A stretch of 64,000 bases of DNA from Tianweitania sp. UT-5YL-CI-8 (GTDB taxonomy: Bacteria > Pseudomonadota > Alphaproteobacteria > Rhizobiales > Rhizobiaceae). The notes under the pieces are model-generated. The model saw nothing but the letters and a program-made list of their open reading frames with translations. It was not told where the DNA came from and made no database searches. Position 1 is the stretch's first letter. Each line of letters begins with the position of its first letter. The stretch is taken from assembly GCF_030010215.1 (NCBI RefSeq), contig NZ_JASCRR010000008.1, positions 124,001-188,000 on the forward strand, written 5' to 3'. Below are positions 39,220 through 48,780 of the stretch, in pieces. A program made the translations under genes and the position numbers.

Positions 39220-40197
39220 TCAAATATCGAACTGGTAGCTCGCCGGCGTGTAGAAAAAGCCGCCATCGCGTTCGGCGACGAAGCCGACCGAGGGGAACGG
39301 CATGTGGTAGCCGATGAAGGGCACCTTGTCGGCAGCGATCATGCCGAAGACCTTGCGGCGCGTAGCGGCCGCCGCTTCCTTATCCATGTCGAACCGCACC
39401 TGCCAATCAGGCTTCTGCAGAGAGACGACATAGTGGTTGGCAGTGTCCGCCGTCAGCACGAGCCGCTTGCCCGCCGATTCGACGTTGAAGACCATGTGGC
39501 CCGGCGTATGTCCAGGTGCTGCGATGCCGGTGATTCCACTGACAATGCTGGCATTGTCACCGATAAAGGTGGCTTTCTCTGCGAGCGGCTTGATGTTGGC
39601 CGCTACCGCTTTGGCATTGCCTTCGGTCGCTCCCGACATGCGATCCGGGGCGGTCCAGAAATCATATTCGGTCTGCCCCATGATATAGCGGGCATTGGCG
39701 AAAACCGGTGTGCCGTTCTCCATCAGGCCACCGATATGGTCGCCATGCATGTGGGTGATGACGACAATGCTGACGTCCTCGGGTTTGAAGCCTGCGGCCT
39801 GCATGCGGCTTTTGAGTTTACCAAGACCATTGCCCTGGCCGGCGGCGCCGAAACCAGTGTCGAACAGCACGAGGTCATCGCCCGCCTTGATCAAAACGGG
39901 AGTGAACCCGTTGGCGAACTTGTCGGACGGCAGCATATTGGCTTCGAGCAGTGCGGCGACCGCTGCAGCATCCTGGTCGGCGCCAAACGTGGGGTGTGGA
40001 CCATCGGCAACCCGGAGCCCGTCCTGAATGCCGATGACCTCGAAATCGCCGAGCTTGAACCGGTAGAAGCCCGGGTTTTCCGCAGCCGACGTTGCTGCCT
40101 GAGCACGAGCCATGCCGGTTTTTACTTGTGACATCGCCACTCCCGCGGCACCCGCGAGACCAAGCTTGAACGCACTGCGCCTATCCACCGTAACCAT
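39220..40197 (-). CDS. metallo-beta-lactamase-fold hydrolase, exported
   Basis: Protein of 325 residues. The N-terminus MVTVDRRSAFKLGLAGAAGV looks like a Tat signal, so the enzyme is probably folded before export. The MBL domain has DLVLFDTGFGAAGQGNG, VVITHMHGDHIGGL (zinc motif HxHxDH, about 147-152), and GIAAPGHTPGHMVF for the next histidine; LVLTADTANHYVV supplies the bridging Asp. The family includes quorum-quenching lactonases and other hydrolases, so the substrate is unknown. ATG 40197 has AAGGATCGACG upstream. Divergent from an MFS gene with a 214-base gap. Confidence 0.88.
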   Translation of the reverse strand: MVTVDRRSAFKLGLAGAAGVAMSQVKTGMARAQAATSAAENPGFYRFKLGDFEVIGIQDGLRVADGPHPTFGADQDAAAVAALLEANMLPSDKFANGFTPVLIKAGDDLVLFDTGFGAAGQGNGLGKLKSRMQAAGFKPEDVSIVVITHMHGDHIGGLMENGTPVFANARYIMGQTEYDFWTAPDRMSGATEGNAKAVAANIKPLAEKATFIGDNASIVSGITGIAAPGHTPGHMVFNVESAGKRLVLTADTANHYVVSLQKPDWQVRFDMDKEAAAATRRKVFGMIAADKVPFIGYHMPFPSVGFVAERDGGFFYTPASYQFDI

Positions 40198-40411
40198 CGT
40201 CGATCCTTCCTGGTTTTTGAACCCGCAAATTATGTCGGGCAGCTCAGCGAAAGGGCAAACACAGGCGGGTTCAAATCTTGTTGAACGTCTGAAACTTGTC
40301 GCATGCAATCACCTTATCCGGCGTCACCGGTGTCCAGCCGAACCCATAGGACCAAAGGTGATTTCATGATAACAGGCGGCAAAGTAGCCGCAGACTCATT
40401 AGCGAAGTTTC

Positions 40412-41818
40412 GTGAACCGCACCATCCCGCTCATCCTCGCCGTCGCCCTGTTCATGGAGAACATGGATTCGACGGTAATTGCGACGTCGTTGCCGGCGAT
40501 TGCCGCCGATATCGGTACGAGCCCGATTGCGCTTAAGCTGGCGCTGACCGCCTATCTCGTCTCGCTGGCGATCTTTATACCGATCAGCGCCTGGATGGCC
40601 GACCGTTTCGGCGCCAAACGCGTGTTTCGCGGCGCCATCCTGGTCTTTATCGTCGGCTCGGTTCTGTGCGCCCTGTCCGGCTCGCTGTTGCAGTTCGTCG
40701 GAAGCCGATTCCTGCAGGGCGTCGGCGGCTCGATGATGACGCCGATCGCACGGCTGGTGCTGGTGCGCGCGACAGAACGGAGCCAACTCGTTTCAGCGCT
40801 GGCCTGGCTGACAATCCCCGGCCTGATCGGCCCACTGGCTGGACCGCCGGTCGGCGGTTTCATCACCACCTATTTTTCCTGGCACTGGATCTTTCTCATC
40901 AATGTGCCCATCGGCCTTGCCGGCATCGTCCTGTCCGGCATCTTCCTGCCCCACATTCCCTCGGAGGGTGCCAACAAGCTCGACGTCAAGGGCCTGTTCC
41001 TGTCAGGCATCGCGGCGTCCGGGATCGTCTTCGGCCTATCGGTGATCAGCCTGCCCGCCCTACCGCCCATTGTCGGCATACTCACGCTGGCATTGGGCGT
41101 CACAAGCGCTGCGTTTTACGTCCGGCACGCGAAACAGACGCAACATCCGCTGCTTGAACTGAAGCTGCTCCACCGGCAGGTGTTTCGAGCTGCGATCGTT
41201 GGCGGCAACGTCTACCGGATCGGCGCGGGCGCCATTCCCTTCCTGCTGCCGCTAATGCTGCAGCTCGGCTTCGGCATGACGCCGTTCCAGTCCGGCATGA
41301 TCACGTTCGCCTCTGCCGGCGGCGCGCTCGCCATGAAGTTCATCGCGCCACAGCTTTTACGCTGGCTCGGTTTCCGAACCGTGCTGGCGGCGGCGGCCGT
41401 GGCCAGCGCGTTCCTGATCGCCCTGAATGGATTCTTCACGCCCGAAACACCCTATACGGTGATGATCGGCATCCTGTTCTGCGCAGGCTTCCTGCGCTCG
41501 CTGTTCTTCACCTCCACCAATGCGCTGGTGTTTTCCGATATCGACACCAAAGAGACCGGCCAGGCGACCGCCATGGCGGCGGTAGCGCAGCAGACCTCGG
41601 TGGCTATCGGAGTTGCGGTGGGCGGCGGCGCGCTGGAAATGTTCGGGCTTCTGACGGGGCAAGGCATCAGTATGATCGCCTTCACCTATTCGTTCTTGAC
41701 GATCGCGACGATCACCGGGCTATCGGTGTTCTGGTTCCTGTTTTTGCCATTGGATGCAGGCAACACAATTTCCGGACACCGGTTGGCCGACCGCACCGAG
41801 GAAGCCCCTGCGGAGTAG
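40412..41818 (+). CDS. MFS transporter, DHA2 type (multidrug efflux)
   Basis: Inner-membrane drug:proton antiporter of 468 residues with about fourteen helices. DHA2 signatures are FMENMDSTVIATSLPAIAAD in helix 1, SAWMADRFGAKRVFRGAI (motif A), SRFLQGVGGSMMTPIARLVL, and GPPVGGFITTYFSWHWIFLI (motif C). The start is GTG 40412. It abuts rlmE tail-to-tail with no gap. It resembles E. coli HsrA/YieO; substrate unknown. Confidence 0.9.
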   Translation: MNRTIPLILAVALFMENMDSTVIATSLPAIAADIGTSPIALKLALTAYLVSLAIFIPISAWMADRFGAKRVFRGAILVFIVGSVLCALSGSLLQFVGSRFLQGVGGSMMTPIARLVLVRATERSQLVSALAWLTIPGLIGPLAGPPVGGFITTYFSWHWIFLINVPIGLAGIVLSGIFLPHIPSEGANKLDVKGLFLSGIAASGIVFGLSVISLPALPPIVGILTLALGVTSAAFYVRHAKQTQHPLLELKLLHRQVFRAAIVGGNVYRIGAGAIPFLLPLMLQLGFGMTPFQSGMITFASAGGALAMKFIAPQLLRWLGFRTVLAAAAVASAFLIALNGFFTPETPYTVMIGILFCAGFLRSLFFTSTNALVFSDIDTKETGQATAMAAVAQQTSVAIGVAVGGGALEMFGLLTGQGISMIAFTYSFLTIATITGLSVFWFLFLPLDAGNTISGHRLADRTEEAPAE

Positions 41819-42571
41819 CTATTTCTGGTCCTGCTCCCGGTCTATCTCAAGTTCTACATCGGCACCTTCGATGCCCGGCTGCCTGCCCTTGAAATGTTTC
41901 GCCAGAAGATAGAGCTCGACCGATTCGTCGCGCGAAGCCGGCGGCTTAACGTGCTGCACGGTGCGGAAATGGCGTTTAAGCTGGGCCAAAAGCTCGTTTT
42001 CGGTTCCGCCCTGGAAGGTCTTAGTGAGGAAATGCCCACCCGGCTTAAGCACCGAAATCGCAAAATCGACCGCGACTTCGCACAAATGCATGGTGCGCAG
42101 ATGGTCGGTGCGGCGGTGGCCGGTGGTTGGCGCGGCCATGTCAGACATGACGAAATCGGGCGGGCCGCCGAGCGCTTCCGCCAGTTTCGCGGGCGCCTCG
42201 TCATCAAGAAAATCCATCGTCAAGATGACGGCGCCGGGCACGGCGTCCATCTCCAGATAGTCGATGCCGACGACGCGCGGCGCCTCCGCAGTCGACTTGA
42301 CGCGGGCGACGGCGACCTGGCACCAACCGCCGGGCGCGGCACCCAGGTCGATGATCTTCATGCCGGGCTTGAGCAGTTTGTGCTTGTCGTCGATCTCGGT
42401 GAGCTTGTAGGCCGCCCGCGAGCGGTAGCCGTCGGCCTTGGACCGCTGGACATACGGGTCGTTCATGTGGCGTTCGAGCCAGCGGCGCGAGGATTCCTTG
42501 AGTCCGCTCTTCTTCTTGATCTTAGTGCGCAGGACGCGGGCGCCGCTGGTCGGCTTTTCCGGCTTCTTCAT
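41819..42571 (-). CDS. rlmE: 23S rRNA 2'-O-methyltransferase RlmE (FtsJ)
   Basis: SAM-dependent enzyme of 250 residues that methylates U2552 of 23S rRNA in the large subunit. The K-D-K-E catalytic set is visible in [52 protein letters not shown] and [13 protein letters not shown]. The SAM site is [17 protein letters not shown]. The N-terminus is basic ([21 protein letters not shown]), with a short acidic tail. Overlaps the ppx/gppA gene by four bases, so the two are coupled. Confidence 0.96.
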   Translation of the reverse strand: MKKPEKPTSGARVLRTKIKKKSGLKESSRRWLERHMNDPYVQRSKADGYRSRAAYKLTEIDDKHKLLKPGMKIIDLGAAPGGWCQVAVARVKSTAEAPRVVGIDYLEMDAVPGAVILTMDFLDDEAPAKLAEALGGPPDFVMSDMAAPTTGHRRTDHLRTMHLCEVAVDFAISVLKPGGHFLTKTFQGGTENELLAQLKRHFRTVQHVKPPASRDESVELYLLAKHFKGRQPGIEGADVELEIDREQDQK

Positions 42572-43953
42572 GTCTGAACCCTTTGACGGTCACGCCGCCA
42601 GACGCCGTCATCGGCCATCAACTCGCTCAAAATACCTTCGCGCAAGCCACGGTCGGCCACGCGCAGCCGCGTCGACGGCCAGGTAACACGAATGGCCTCC
42701 AGAATGGCGCAGCCCGCAAGCACCAGGTCGGCTCGGTCTGCGCCGATACATGGGCTTGCGACGCGCTCGTCGAAATTCCAGCCGCACAGCTTTGCCACCA
42801 TCTTGTCGACATTGTCGCGGTCCATCCACAGGCCGTCGACACGGCGTCGATCATAGCGCTCGAGGTCGAGATGCACACCGGCCAGCGTGGTCACCGTTCC
42901 GGAGGTGCCAAGCAGGTGGAAATCCGGACCTGACACAAGATGCGAAAGCTTATCCCGCCCCTCGAAGGCCTGGAGCCTCTGGGCGACATCTTCCACCATG
43001 GCGTTGAAAATTTCCGGCGTGACGTCGCGGCCGCCATAGCGTTCGGCGAGGGAAACGACGCCAACGGGCAGCGAGGTCCAGGAAACAATGTGGTTAGCCA
43101 GCCGCGGCGAACGCTGCAACGAGACGTCGATCAGCGCGATTTCGGAAGAACCGCCGCCAATGTCGAACAGCACGACGCCCTTGGTGCCGCGATCGACCAG
43201 CGAGCCGCAGCCGGAGACGGCCAGGCGGGCTTCGGTGCGGCGGTCGATGATTTCGAGGCGCAGGCCGGCTTCGCGTTCGACGCGGTCGATGAACTCGGCG
43301 CCGTTTTCGGCCGAGCGGCAGGCTTCCGTGGCGACCAGCCGCGCCTTGCGGATCTTGCGGTTGCGCAGTTTTTCGCCGCACACCTTCAGCGCCTCGACGG
43401 CCCGGTCCATTGCCGGCTGGCTGAGCCGGCCGCTGGCCGACAGGCCCTCGCCCAGCCGAACGATTCGCGAAAACGCGTCGATGACGCGGAACTGGCCGGG
43501 CCGGCTTGGTACGGCAACCAGCAGCCTGCAATTGTTGGTGCCAAGATCTAGCGCAGCGAAGACCGGCAGTTCGAAACGATCGTCTGAAACAGCGGGCTGG
43601 ATCTCGGACCTTGGGTCTCGCGACACCGCCGTGCGTTCGGCTATTGCAACGGGAGCGACGGCAGCGGACGCGGACAGCCGCTCGGACGCTGCGCCATTGG
43701 CGAAGACCTTGCGGCCACGTCGACGCTTACGCCGCTTCTTCTGCTTCAGCGGGTCTGTTACGGCTTGAGCCGGTGCTGGAGCACCGGGCTGAGACGCGGA
43801 CTTCCTTCTGCGGCGCTGGCGAGAGCCGACGCGCGGCGACGCCTGCTCTGCAGCCGAAACGCCCGCACCCGGCGCGCCGGCGCCGGACTTGCGGTGTCTC
43901 ACCTTCTTGTTCCTTCCGGCGCCGCGCGAACCTTTTGGACGCTGCAGGCGCAT
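42568..43953 (-). CDS. Ppx/GppA-family phosphatase with long basic N-terminal extension
   Basis: Actin-like phosphatase of 461 residues. The catalytic domain begins at about residue 130 ([20 protein letters not shown]), with [18 protein letters not shown] and [20 protein letters not shown] as further nucleotide-binding loops. Residues 1-125 form a low-complexity, Arg/Lys/Ala/Pro-rich extension with several clusters such as [13 protein letters not shown], likely to bind RNA or polyphosphate. Members cleave exopolyphosphate or pppGpp; which one applies is not clear. ATG 43953 is the first start; a later start would drop the extension. It overlaps rlmE, and the pairing with an rRNA methyltransferase suggests a stringent-response link. 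Confidence 0.9.
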   Translation of the reverse strand: MRLQRPKGSRGAGRNKKVRHRKSGAGAPGAGVSAAEQASPRVGSRQRRRRKSASQPGAPAPAQAVTDPLKQKKRRKRRRGRKVFANGAASERLSASAAVAPVAIAERTAVSRDPRSEIQPAVSDDRFELPVFAALDLGTNNCRLLVAVPSRPGQFRVIDAFSRIVRLGEGLSASGRLSQPAMDRAVEALKVCGEKLRNRKIRKARLVATEACRSAENGAEFIDRVEREAGLRLEIIDRRTEARLAVSGCGSLVDRGTKGVVLFDIGGGSSEIALIDVSLQRSPRLANHIVSWTSLPVGVVSLAERYGGRDVTPEIFNAMVEDVAQRLQAFEGRDKLSHLVSGPDFHLLGTSGTVTTLAGVHLDLERYDRRRVDGLWMDRDNVDKMVAKLCGWNFDERVASPCIGADRADLVLAGCAILEAIRVTWPSTRLRVADRGLREGILSELMADDGVWRRDRQRVQT

Positions 43954-44178
43954 TATCGTTCCATGTTGCAGACAGAGTAGCAGCGGCAGCGGAAATCACC
44001 AAGACCCCAGTCGGACCCAGTCGAAAATCTTGCGTGTCTTTGCGCACGGAAATTTTCACATTGTAACAGGCTGGGTTGAACCGAAGGCCGCGATGGGGCA
44101 TTTCTGCTGTGGGGATAACGCATCGGGAGATGAACTCCCGTCAGAAACTGGGATTGGGAACGGACACTTCACGAGCGC

Positions 44179-45144
44179 ATGAAGATAAAGGATTATATCT
44201 GGCCGGCGATCGGCCTGGGAGCAGTCGCACTTTCGGTCTGGCTGCTCTATCATGAGTGGCGCGGGCTTTCGCTCGATGACGTCTGGGACAGCATAACCTC
44301 CATTCCGCTGCACGGCTGGCTGCTTTCCGGCCTCGCTTCCGTCGCCGCCTATGCCGCCCTGGCTGGCTACGACCACATTGCGCTGCTGCATCTTGGCCGG
44401 CGGATCTCCTGGGTCTTTGTCACGATCTGCTCGTTCACGACCTACGCACTGGCTCACAATATCGGCGGCTCGGTCCTGTCCGGGGCGGTGATCCGCTATC
44501 GCGCCTATGGCAGCAAGGGACTGACCGGCCAGGAAGTCGGCATTCTGGTGGCGTTGTGCTCGCTGACTTTCCTGATTTCGACGATCTTCGTCTCGGCGGT
44601 GGTGCTGCTTCTGGTCCCCGACATGCTCAACCGCTTCATCGAAGGCACGCATGCGATGATGTCGGTCGGCCTCGGCCTGCTGGGCTTGACCCTTGTCGGG
44701 CTCTACGTTCTCGGCAGTTGGATCGGCCTGAGGCCGCTCAACATTGGCAGCTTCCGCCTGCAATACCCTGCCCTGCCGATCGTGGTGCGGCAGTTGATCG
44801 TGGGACCGCTGGAGCTTCTGGCCGCGGGCGCGATCATCTATTTCGCGCTGCCGGCGGAAAACAATCCCGGCTACATCATGGTGCTCGGCATCTTCCTCGT
44901 ATCGTTTTCGGCAGCACTCATCTCCCATGCTCCGGGCGGTCTCGGCGTGTTGGAGATCGTGTTCCTGCTCGGCCTCTCCGACATGGACCCCAATGCGGTG
45001 GTCGCCGCACTGCTGGTCTTCCGGCTGTTCTATTTGATCGTGCCGTTCATTCTGGGTCTCATCGCCGTGGTCGGCTTCGAACGCTCGCAATGGTGGCGGC
45101 GCGGCAAGACGCCGGAGCCCGTGCCTTCGGACAAGTCGCTCTGA
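44179..45144 (+). CDS. YbhN/MprF-type flippase-domain membrane protein (lysylphosphatidylglycerol synthase TM region family)
   Basis: Inner-membrane protein of 321 residues with about eight helices and the UPF0104 pattern: VWLLYHEWRGLSLDDVWDSI at the N-terminus, FTTYALAHNIGGSVLSGAVI, and SHAPGGLGVLEIVFLLGLSD (about 254-273), the most conserved part. There is no aminoacyl-transferase domain. ATG 44179. It is divergent from ppx/gppA. Lipid transport is the likely role; the lipid is unknown. Confidence 0.87.
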   Translation: MKIKDYIWPAIGLGAVALSVWLLYHEWRGLSLDDVWDSITSIPLHGWLLSGLASVAAYAALAGYDHIALLHLGRRISWVFVTICSFTTYALAHNIGGSVLSGAVIRYRAYGSKGLTGQEVGILVALCSLTFLISTIFVSAVVLLLVPDMLNRFIEGTHAMMSVGLGLLGLTLVGLYVLGSWIGLRPLNIGSFRLQYPALPIVVRQLIVGPLELLAAGAIIYFALPAENNPGYIMVLGIFLVSFSAALISHAPGGLGVLEIVFLLGLSDMDPNAVVAALLVFRLFYLIVPFILGLIAVVGFERSQWWRRGKTPEPVPSDKSL

Positions 45145-45262
45145 CATCGCCAGCACCTTCCTCCGAAACGCTCAAGGCAGCGATGACACAATCGTGCTGG
45201 GAACAATCCGTCGCGTCGGTGGTTCGGCTGACAGCATCGATCGTCCGAACCGGAGAAACCTG

Positions 45263-45765
45263 ATGTCCCTCAAAAGCCTGACCGCCTGCCTCCTGCTCGC
45301 GCTGCCCGCGCCCGCGCTGGCGCTGGAAACCGCGAAAGCCAATTTCATCAACATGGCCGGCGAGAAAAACGGCCAAGCCACGCTGACGCAGACGCCGGAC
45401 GGCGTGCTGATCGAGTGTCCGTAACCGGCCTTCCCGCAGGGCAATGGGTTGCTTTCCACGTTCATCAGACCGGAGTCTGCGACCACAACACCGCCCATGA
45501 TTCGGCTGGCGGGCACTTCAACCCGACAAACGCCGAGCACGGCTATCTCGCCGCCAACGGTCCGCATGCCGGCGACATGCCCAACCAGCATGTCGGCTCC
45601 GACGGCAAGCTCGAAACCCAGGTGTTCAACACCATGGTAACCCTGGACGGCGGCGACAACGCCATTCGCGGCAAGGCGCTGATGATCCACGGCGGCAAGG
45701 ACGACTACAAGACCCAGCCGACCGGCGACGCCGGCAACCGGCAAGCCTGCGCGGTCATCGAATAG
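45263..45765 (+). pseudogene. sodC: sodC (Cu/Zn superoxide dismutase) broken by a single-base frameshift
   Basis: ATG 45263 opens a signal peptide (MSLKSLTACLLLALPAPALA) and the SOD start up to DGVLIE, then reads into TAA at 45422. The rest of the protein continues in another frame from about 45416: SVTGLPAGQWVAFHVHQTG, then SAGGHFNPTNAEHGYL, HAGDMPNQHVGSDGK and TGDAGNRQACAVIE. All copper and zinc histidines and both cysteines are present. One missing base near 45415-45418 (GAG-TG-TCC where GAG-nTG-TCC would restore the frame) accounts for the break. Upstream ribosome site GGAGAAACCTG fits. Either a recent loss or a sequencing error. Confidence 0.85.
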
Positions 45766-45778
45766 GCGGGAGGAAACC

Positions 45779-45991
45779 ATGCCGAAATCATTCGAAAAGG
45801 GCGACAAGGTCGCCTGGGATACCAGCCAAGGCGAGACCCGGGGCAAGGTGCTTCGCAAACAGACCTCGCGCACCAGCATCAAGGGCCACGCGGTGGCGGC
45901 ATCGAAAGACGATCCGCAATACATCGTGGAAAGCGAAAAGTCGGGAAAACGCGCCGCCCACAGGCCTGAAGAGCTGCGGAAGGCAAAGTAG
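45779..45991 (+). CDS. DUF2945 (HVA1 TUDOR-like) small protein
   Basis: Protein of 70 residues, fitting the DUF2945/hypervirulence-associated TUDOR domain: FEKGDKVAWDTSQGETRGKV at the start, TSIKGHAVAASKDDPQYIVE in the middle, and KRAAHRPEELRKAK at the end. ATG 45779 has GGAGG seven bases upstream, and lies 13 bases after the sodC end, so both were probably one transcript. The role in bacteria is unknown. Confidence 0.85.
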   Translation: MPKSFEKGDKVAWDTSQGETRGKVLRKQTSRTSIKGHAVAASKDDPQYIVESEKSGKRAAHRPEELRKAK

Positions 45992-46037
45992 CCGCGCAGA
46001 TCGCAGCGATATCAATAACTTAGCGCTATAGAAAAGT

Positions 46038-46111
46038 TGGCTGGGGAACCTGGATTCGAACCAGGACTAACGGAGTCAGAGTCCGTGGGTCTACCGTTAA
46101 CCTATTCCCCA
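46038..46111 (-). tRNA. tRNA-Gln (anticodon CUG)
   Basis: On the minus strand the acceptor TGGGGAA (5') pairs with TTCCCCA, followed by G and a genomically encoded CCA. The anticodon stem ACGGA/TCCGT holds the loop CTCTGAC, anticodon CTG. The T arm is CCTGG-TTCGAAT-CCAGG. 74 bases including CCA. Confidence 0.95.
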
Positions 46112-46420
46112 AAAGCCTTCAAGAACAAGACTTTGACGGTAGTGCAAAAGTGCTGACGCGTCTTCTGCCGATGGGCCGAAGCCCCGTCTCGTTTCGGAGG
46201 CCGTCATAGCAGATTGCCGGGCAGGCGCAAGACCAATCGCGGCAGGTTCTGCATTTTCCTGCGCCAAGCCTGAATACGAGATATACTGGCACGTCGGTTG
46301 CGCCGCGACGCGATTACCTCGACGAAGGCAACGGGACACTGGTGAATTAGCGTAGGCGCGACCCTAAAGCTGTTTCTTCTGGAAGATACGGCACCAACCC
46401 AACTTTGGGGGCTGTCGCGA
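46112..46420. other. intergenic spacer between two tRNA genes
   Basis: 309 bases. No coding frame with a ribosome site, no repeat and no clear hairpin could be identified. Confidence 0.5.
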
Positions 46421-46497
46421 TGGTAGCGGAGGAGGGATTTGAACCCCCGACCTAAGGATTATGATTCCCTCGCTCTAACCAACTGAGCTACTCCGCC
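46421..46497 (-). tRNA. tRNA-Met (anticodon CAU)
   Basis: On the minus strand GGCGGAG pairs with CTCCGCT (one G-U), discriminator A and encoded CCA. D arm GCTCAGTTGGTTAGAGC, anticodon stem AGGGA/TCCTT with loop ATCATAA (CAT), T arm with GGTTCAAAT. 77 bases. The first pair is G-U, unlike initiator tRNA, so this is the elongator type; a tRNA-Ile with modified CAU is less likely. Confidence 0.93.
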
Positions 46498-46606
46498 ACA
46501 CCAGGAAACACGCTGCCGTTGCATCGTTCCCTCACGATGTGGCGCGGATATAGAGTTGCGGCGGTGGGCCTGTCAAGCAGAGATCGGACAGGAGTCGTGC
46601 ATTCCT

Positions 46607-46999
46607 TTATTCGAAAGCCGGGTCTATCGGCACGCGGTAGCCGTTAACGAGGCGGTTGGTCTCGTTGGCCATGCCGACCACAGCCATCAATTCGGAAAAC
46701 TGCTCCGGCGTCATCCCGGCCTTGGTAGCGGCGGCACTGTGGCTGGCAATACAATAGCCGCAGCCATTGGTCACGCTGACGGCGAGATAGAGCATCTCCT
46801 TGACGACCGGATCAAGAGCGCCTGGCGCCATCACCTCTTTCAGGCTCTGCCAGGTGCGGCTGAGCGTCCTGGGATCGTTGGCGAGATACTTCCAGAAATT
46901 GTTGACGTCGGGCACGCTGCGCGAGGTCTTGATGTCGTCATAGACCGCTCTCACCTCGGCGGAAGCATCGACGTAGTCGATCGGTTTCGGCTTGCTCAC
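46607..46999 (-). CDS. carboxymuconolactone decarboxylase / AhpD-like protein
   Basis: Protein of 130 residues with one AhpD-fold domain. The redox motif VTNGCGYCIASHSAAATKAG has Cys80, Cys83 and His87, and Glu68 in PVVKEMLYLAVSV is the proton-relay residue, so peroxidase-type chemistry is possible. ATG 46999. It begins 13 bases after the alpha-hydroxy-acid oxidase gene ends on the same strand, so the two are one transcript. The partner and substrate are unknown. Confidence 0.9.
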   Translation of the reverse strand: MSKPKPIDYVDASAEVRAVYDDIKTSRSVPDVNNFWKYLANDPRTLSRTWQSLKEVMAPGALDPVVKEMLYLAVSVTNGCGYCIASHSAAATKAGMTPEQFSELMAVVGMANETNRLVNGYRVPIDPAFE

Positions 47000-47011
47000 T
47001 GCACTCTCCTC

Positions 47012-48157
47012 TTATCCCTGCTGAGCGATGATGCGCCGGTCGACCTGCTTGATATCGCGCAGGCCGCACAGCGCCATGGTGATGTCGAGTTCCTTGCGGA
47101 TGATCTCGAGCGCCGCCGTCACGCCACGCTCGCCGTCGGCACCGAGCCCATAAAGAAAGGCGCGGCCGATGAAGACGCCCTTGGCGCCGAGCGCCAGCGC
47201 CTTGATGACATCCTGGCCCGAACGGATGCCGCCATCCATGAACACCTCCATGCGGTCGCTGACGGCCTCGACGATCGGTGGGAGGGCCGAGATGGAGGAC
47301 AGCGCGCCGTCGAGCTGCCGTCCGCCATGGTTGGAGACGATCAGGGCGTCGGCCCCGCTGCGCGCAGCCATCTCCGCATCCTCGGGGTCGAGAATGCCCT
47401 TGAGGATCAGTTTGCCGCCCCACAAATCCCGGATCCATTTGATGTCGTCCCAGCTCAAGGCGGGGTCGAACTGCTGCGCCGTCCAGGTCGACAGTGAACG
47501 CATGTCTTCCACGCCGGCAACATGGCCGGCAATGTTGCCGAAACCACGACGCTTCGTGCGCAGCATGTTCATGCACCACAGCGGTTTGGTGGCCAGATTG
47601 AGCATGTTGGGGATTGTCATGCGCGGCGGCGTCGACAGACCGTTGACGATATCCTTATGGCGTTGACCGAGAACCTGGAGGTCGAGCGTCAACACGAGTG
47701 CCGAGCACCCCGCCGCCTTGGCACGGGCGATGAGCCGCGCAACGAAGTCGCGGTCGCGCATGACATAGAGCTGAAACCAGAAGGGTTCGGGCGAATGCTC
47801 GGCGACGTCTTCGATGGAACAAATGCTCATCGTCGACAGCGTGAACGGCACCCCGGCCTTGGCCGCCGCGCGTGCTGCCAGAATCTCGCCATCGGCGAAC
47901 TGCATGCCCGTCAGGCCGGTGGGCGCGAGCGCCAAAGGCATCGACACCTTCTGCCCGACCATGGTGGTTTCAAGCGTGCGGTCGCGCATGTCGACGGCAA
48001 CGCGCTGGCGTAGCTTGATCGGCACGAAATCGCTTTCGTTCTGGCGATAGGTGGTCTCGGTCCAAGATCCCGAATCGCAATAGTCATAGAACATGCGCGG
48101 TACACGCCGCTTCGCCAATTGCCGCAAATCCGCAATCGTCATGATTGGCCGCGCCAT
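47012..48157 (-). CDS. lldD: FMN-dependent alpha-hydroxy-acid oxidase (L-lactate dehydrogenase type)
   Basis: FMN barrel enzyme of 381 residues that oxidises an L-alpha-hydroxy acid. The conserved active-site run ADALIVSNHGGRQLDGALSS (about 265-285) carries the catalytic His and Arg; LTLDLQVLGQRHKDIVNG, LKGILDPEDAEMAARSGAD and FMDGGIRSGQDVIKALALGA bind FMN. RMFYDYCDSGSWTETTYRQN is the usual N-terminal region. ATG 48157 (MARPIMTIADLRQLAK) has GGAG upstream. Lactate is the most likely substrate, but glycolate or mandelate oxidases look alike. Confidence 0.87.
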   Translation of the reverse strand: MARPIMTIADLRQLAKRRVPRMFYDYCDSGSWTETTYRQNESDFVPIKLRQRVAVDMRDRTLETTMVGQKVSMPLALAPTGLTGMQFADGEILAARAAAKAGVPFTLSTMSICSIEDVAEHSPEPFWFQLYVMRDRDFVARLIARAKAAGCSALVLTLDLQVLGQRHKDIVNGLSTPPRMTIPNMLNLATKPLWCMNMLRTKRRGFGNIAGHVAGVEDMRSLSTWTAQQFDPALSWDDIKWIRDLWGGKLILKGILDPEDAEMAARSGADALIVSNHGGRQLDGALSSISALPPIVEAVSDRMEVFMDGGIRSGQDVIKALALGAKGVFIGRAFLYGLGADGERGVTAALEIIRKELDITMALCGLRDIKQVDRRIIAQQG

Positions 48158-48275
48158 TTTCCACTCCAGCAAGCGTCACCTGAGAGTGCCTACCGCACAT
48201 CTCCCAAATCCTGCGGCATCTAATCGCGCAAAGCAGCAAATGCAAAGCGTCAAGCAGGTGCGCCTGAGCGTTTGA

Positions 48276-48446
48276 TCAACCGCTGATCTGCCGATCCTGC
48301 TCCACGGTCAGCGGTGTAACCCCTGCGGGTACCGGCTCCGGCAGCACCAGCGGCCTACCTACCGCCGCTTGCGGGACGGGTATTCTCGCCGCACAGGCGA
48401 CAAGCGGCAGAATCAACACCAGCGGAATGAGACGGGGCAAGGTCAT
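48276..48446 (-). CDS. small lipoprotein, hypothetical
   Basis: Open frame of 56 codons. Signal-like MTLPRLIPLVLILPLVACAA has a lipobox (LVAC) with Cys at about 19. The short mature part is proline-rich (LVLPEPVPAGVTPLTVEQ). The ribosome site is weak and no family is recognised. The bias towards Pro, Leu and Val is consistent with a small rhizobial lipoprotein, but this is a modest case. Confidence 0.4.
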   Translation of the reverse strand: MTLPRLIPLVLILPLVACAARIPVPQAAVGRPLVLPEPVPAGVTPLTVEQDRQISG

Positions 48447-48780
48447 ATCGCCGGAGTTATAGGGCAGCGCTTGTGGCGGCAACAGGGCGCGGGCTTGCTC
48501 TGCAACGGCGCAGGCGGGCCCGGCCTCCGGTGCATCGGCCGTGATGGCCGAAAGGCCGCACCCGGAACTCTTAAGGGACAGCCCAGCGGAAACTCCTCCT
48601 GCTCCACGGCATCGACTTACACCCGCGGAAAGTCTGAAACGGGCCAAGCGCTATTGCAATCGCGAATGGCGCGACCGAAAGTATAATATACGTCGGAGGC
48701 GGCAGCGGGCATTCTTTCAAATGCGGACTCCGCAAAAGGATGTCATGCTGCCTGGGAGCGAGGCAATAAAGGGAGGTTTC
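48447..48780. other. upstream region of coxS
   Basis: 334 bases. A perfect TATAAT (48682-48687) lies 94 bases before coxS, inside the AT-rich palindrome-like GTATAATATAC; I see no well-spaced -35 box. GGGAGG at 48771-48776 is the coxS ribosome site. No gene is recognised in it. Confidence 0.4.

Noticed and set aside
46112-46420. A tRNA or small RNA gene between the two tRNAs
   Set aside because: No cloverleaf or conserved T-arm was found, and no terminator-like end.
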